This document shows, piece after piece, positions 15,409-15,789 of a stretch of 15,789 nt of DNA. The position numbers and the translations under genes are program-made. The number at the start of each line of letters is the position of its first letter. The stretch's first letter is position 1. Source of the DNA: an uncultured Lachnospiraceae bacterium (GTDB lineage Bacteria > Bacillota > Clostridia > Lachnospirales > Lachnospiraceae); NCBI GenBank assembly GCA_910587895.1, contig CAJUOE010000037.1:1-15789 (forward strand). The letters are read 5' to 3'. Under the pieces are notes generated by a model. It was not told the origin of the DNA and searched no databases. It was given only the letters and a program-made list of their open reading frames with translations.

Positions 15409-15789
15409 TGGACCTATTCTCTGCGCCTCCCCATGCGGGGAGGACCCCTTATCCCGAGGTTACGGGGTCAGTTTGCCTAGTTCCTTGACCGTGAATCTCT
15501 CGAGCGCCTCGGTATCTTCTACCCGACCACCTGTGTCGGTTTCCGGTACGGGCCGGTCTGGCCTCAGACGCAGGGCGCGGTTTTTCTCGGGAGTCTGCTC
15601 CATCACGGTTGTCGGTCGCCGCATGCGGCTCCCGTACTCTCGGGTATCGGCCCCGGCGTTTCCGCCGCCGGGTGATGCCTACCTCCCTTCAACGCGCTAT
15701 TCCGTCAGCGCGCACGTCCTTCGCTACTCCGTCACCGCTCCTGCTCGGACAAACCGGGTTGCGGAATATTGACCGCATGTCCATCCCCC
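15409..15789 (-). rRNA. 23S ribosomal RNA, internal fragment (partial), foreign to the host
   Basis: The reverse complement contains universally conserved 23S segments: CCGGAAACCGACACAGGTGG, AAGGAACTAGGCAAACTGA, CCCCGTAACCTCGGG, and GGTCAATATTCCGCAACC at its 5' end. By recall of the E. coli sequence this covers roughly positions 1380-1775 (domains III-IV). The 5' part lies beyond the window, and the 3' part is lost at the junction just before the expected GACTGTTTA motif. Base composition is far richer in GC than the rest of the window, and the hypervariable arms look like those of high-GC Actinobacteria, perhaps Coriobacteriia (low certainty). It runs directly into the truncated surface-protein frame. 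Confidence 0.93.

Noticed and set aside
15473..15772. 99-residue plus-strand frame with an ATG-like start
   Set aside because: It lies wholly inside the antisense of conserved 23S rRNA, with no ribosome site.
15395..15789. Intron or homing-endonuclease insertion in 23S rRNA
   Set aside because: The inserted side encodes a secreted carbohydrate-binding protein with no nuclease motifs or intron folds, and it is truncated at the join.

Overview
The window looks like about 15.3 kb of one low-to-moderate-GC Gram-positive (Clostridia, most like Lachnospiraceae) chromosome, with foreign or broken sequence at both ends. The host call rests on gene style: a kinase/regulator plus FtsX-type ABC exporter module, a PocR-domain hybrid kinase, a YesM/YesN pair with an LplA-like solute-binding protein, a small alarmone synthetase, and strong AGGAGG ribosome sites. 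It is inference, not a database match.

Left to right: (1) 1-~108, a fragment resembling a YidC/Oxa1 insertase, joined to a response regulator that has lost its receiver domain. (2) ~103-4804, plus strand: regulator remnant, small one-helix sensor kinase, ABC ATPase and an 889-residue two-ectodomain permease. The ATGA overlaps regulator/kinase and ATPase/permease indicate translational coupling; this is a peptide-sensing/detoxification type module. (3) 4824-9131, minus strand, transcribed right to left: a two-receiver regulator without an output domain, a soluble PocR/HisKA/HATPase/pseudo-REC/REC/HPt hybrid kinase, and a RelQ-like (p)ppGpp synthetase. (4) 9132-9356, a regulatory intergenic region with a 69-bp-spaced direct repeat, a long imperfect hairpin and an excellent sigma-A promoter. 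(5) 9357-9818, plus strand, a small one-helix protein of unknown function, closed by a strong terminator. (6) 9857-12323, a divergent YesN-type AraC regulator and YesM-type sensor kinase. (7) 12337-13890, minus strand, an extracellular solute-binding protein, probably the client of that pair. (8) 13965-~15408, minus strand, a terminator and the C-terminal part of a secreted modular carbohydrate-binding protein. (9) ~15409-15789, minus-strand 23S rRNA, GC-rich and Actinobacteria/Coriobacteriia-like, fused directly to the truncated surface-protein gene.

The theme is signal transduction: three histidine kinases, three regulators and one alarmone synthetase in 15 kb. The most interesting intact locus is the PocR hybrid kinase / output-less double receiver / RelQ cluster. 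The two end junctions most simply mean a chimeric contig, so gene neighbourhoods should not be read across about 105 or about 15,408.
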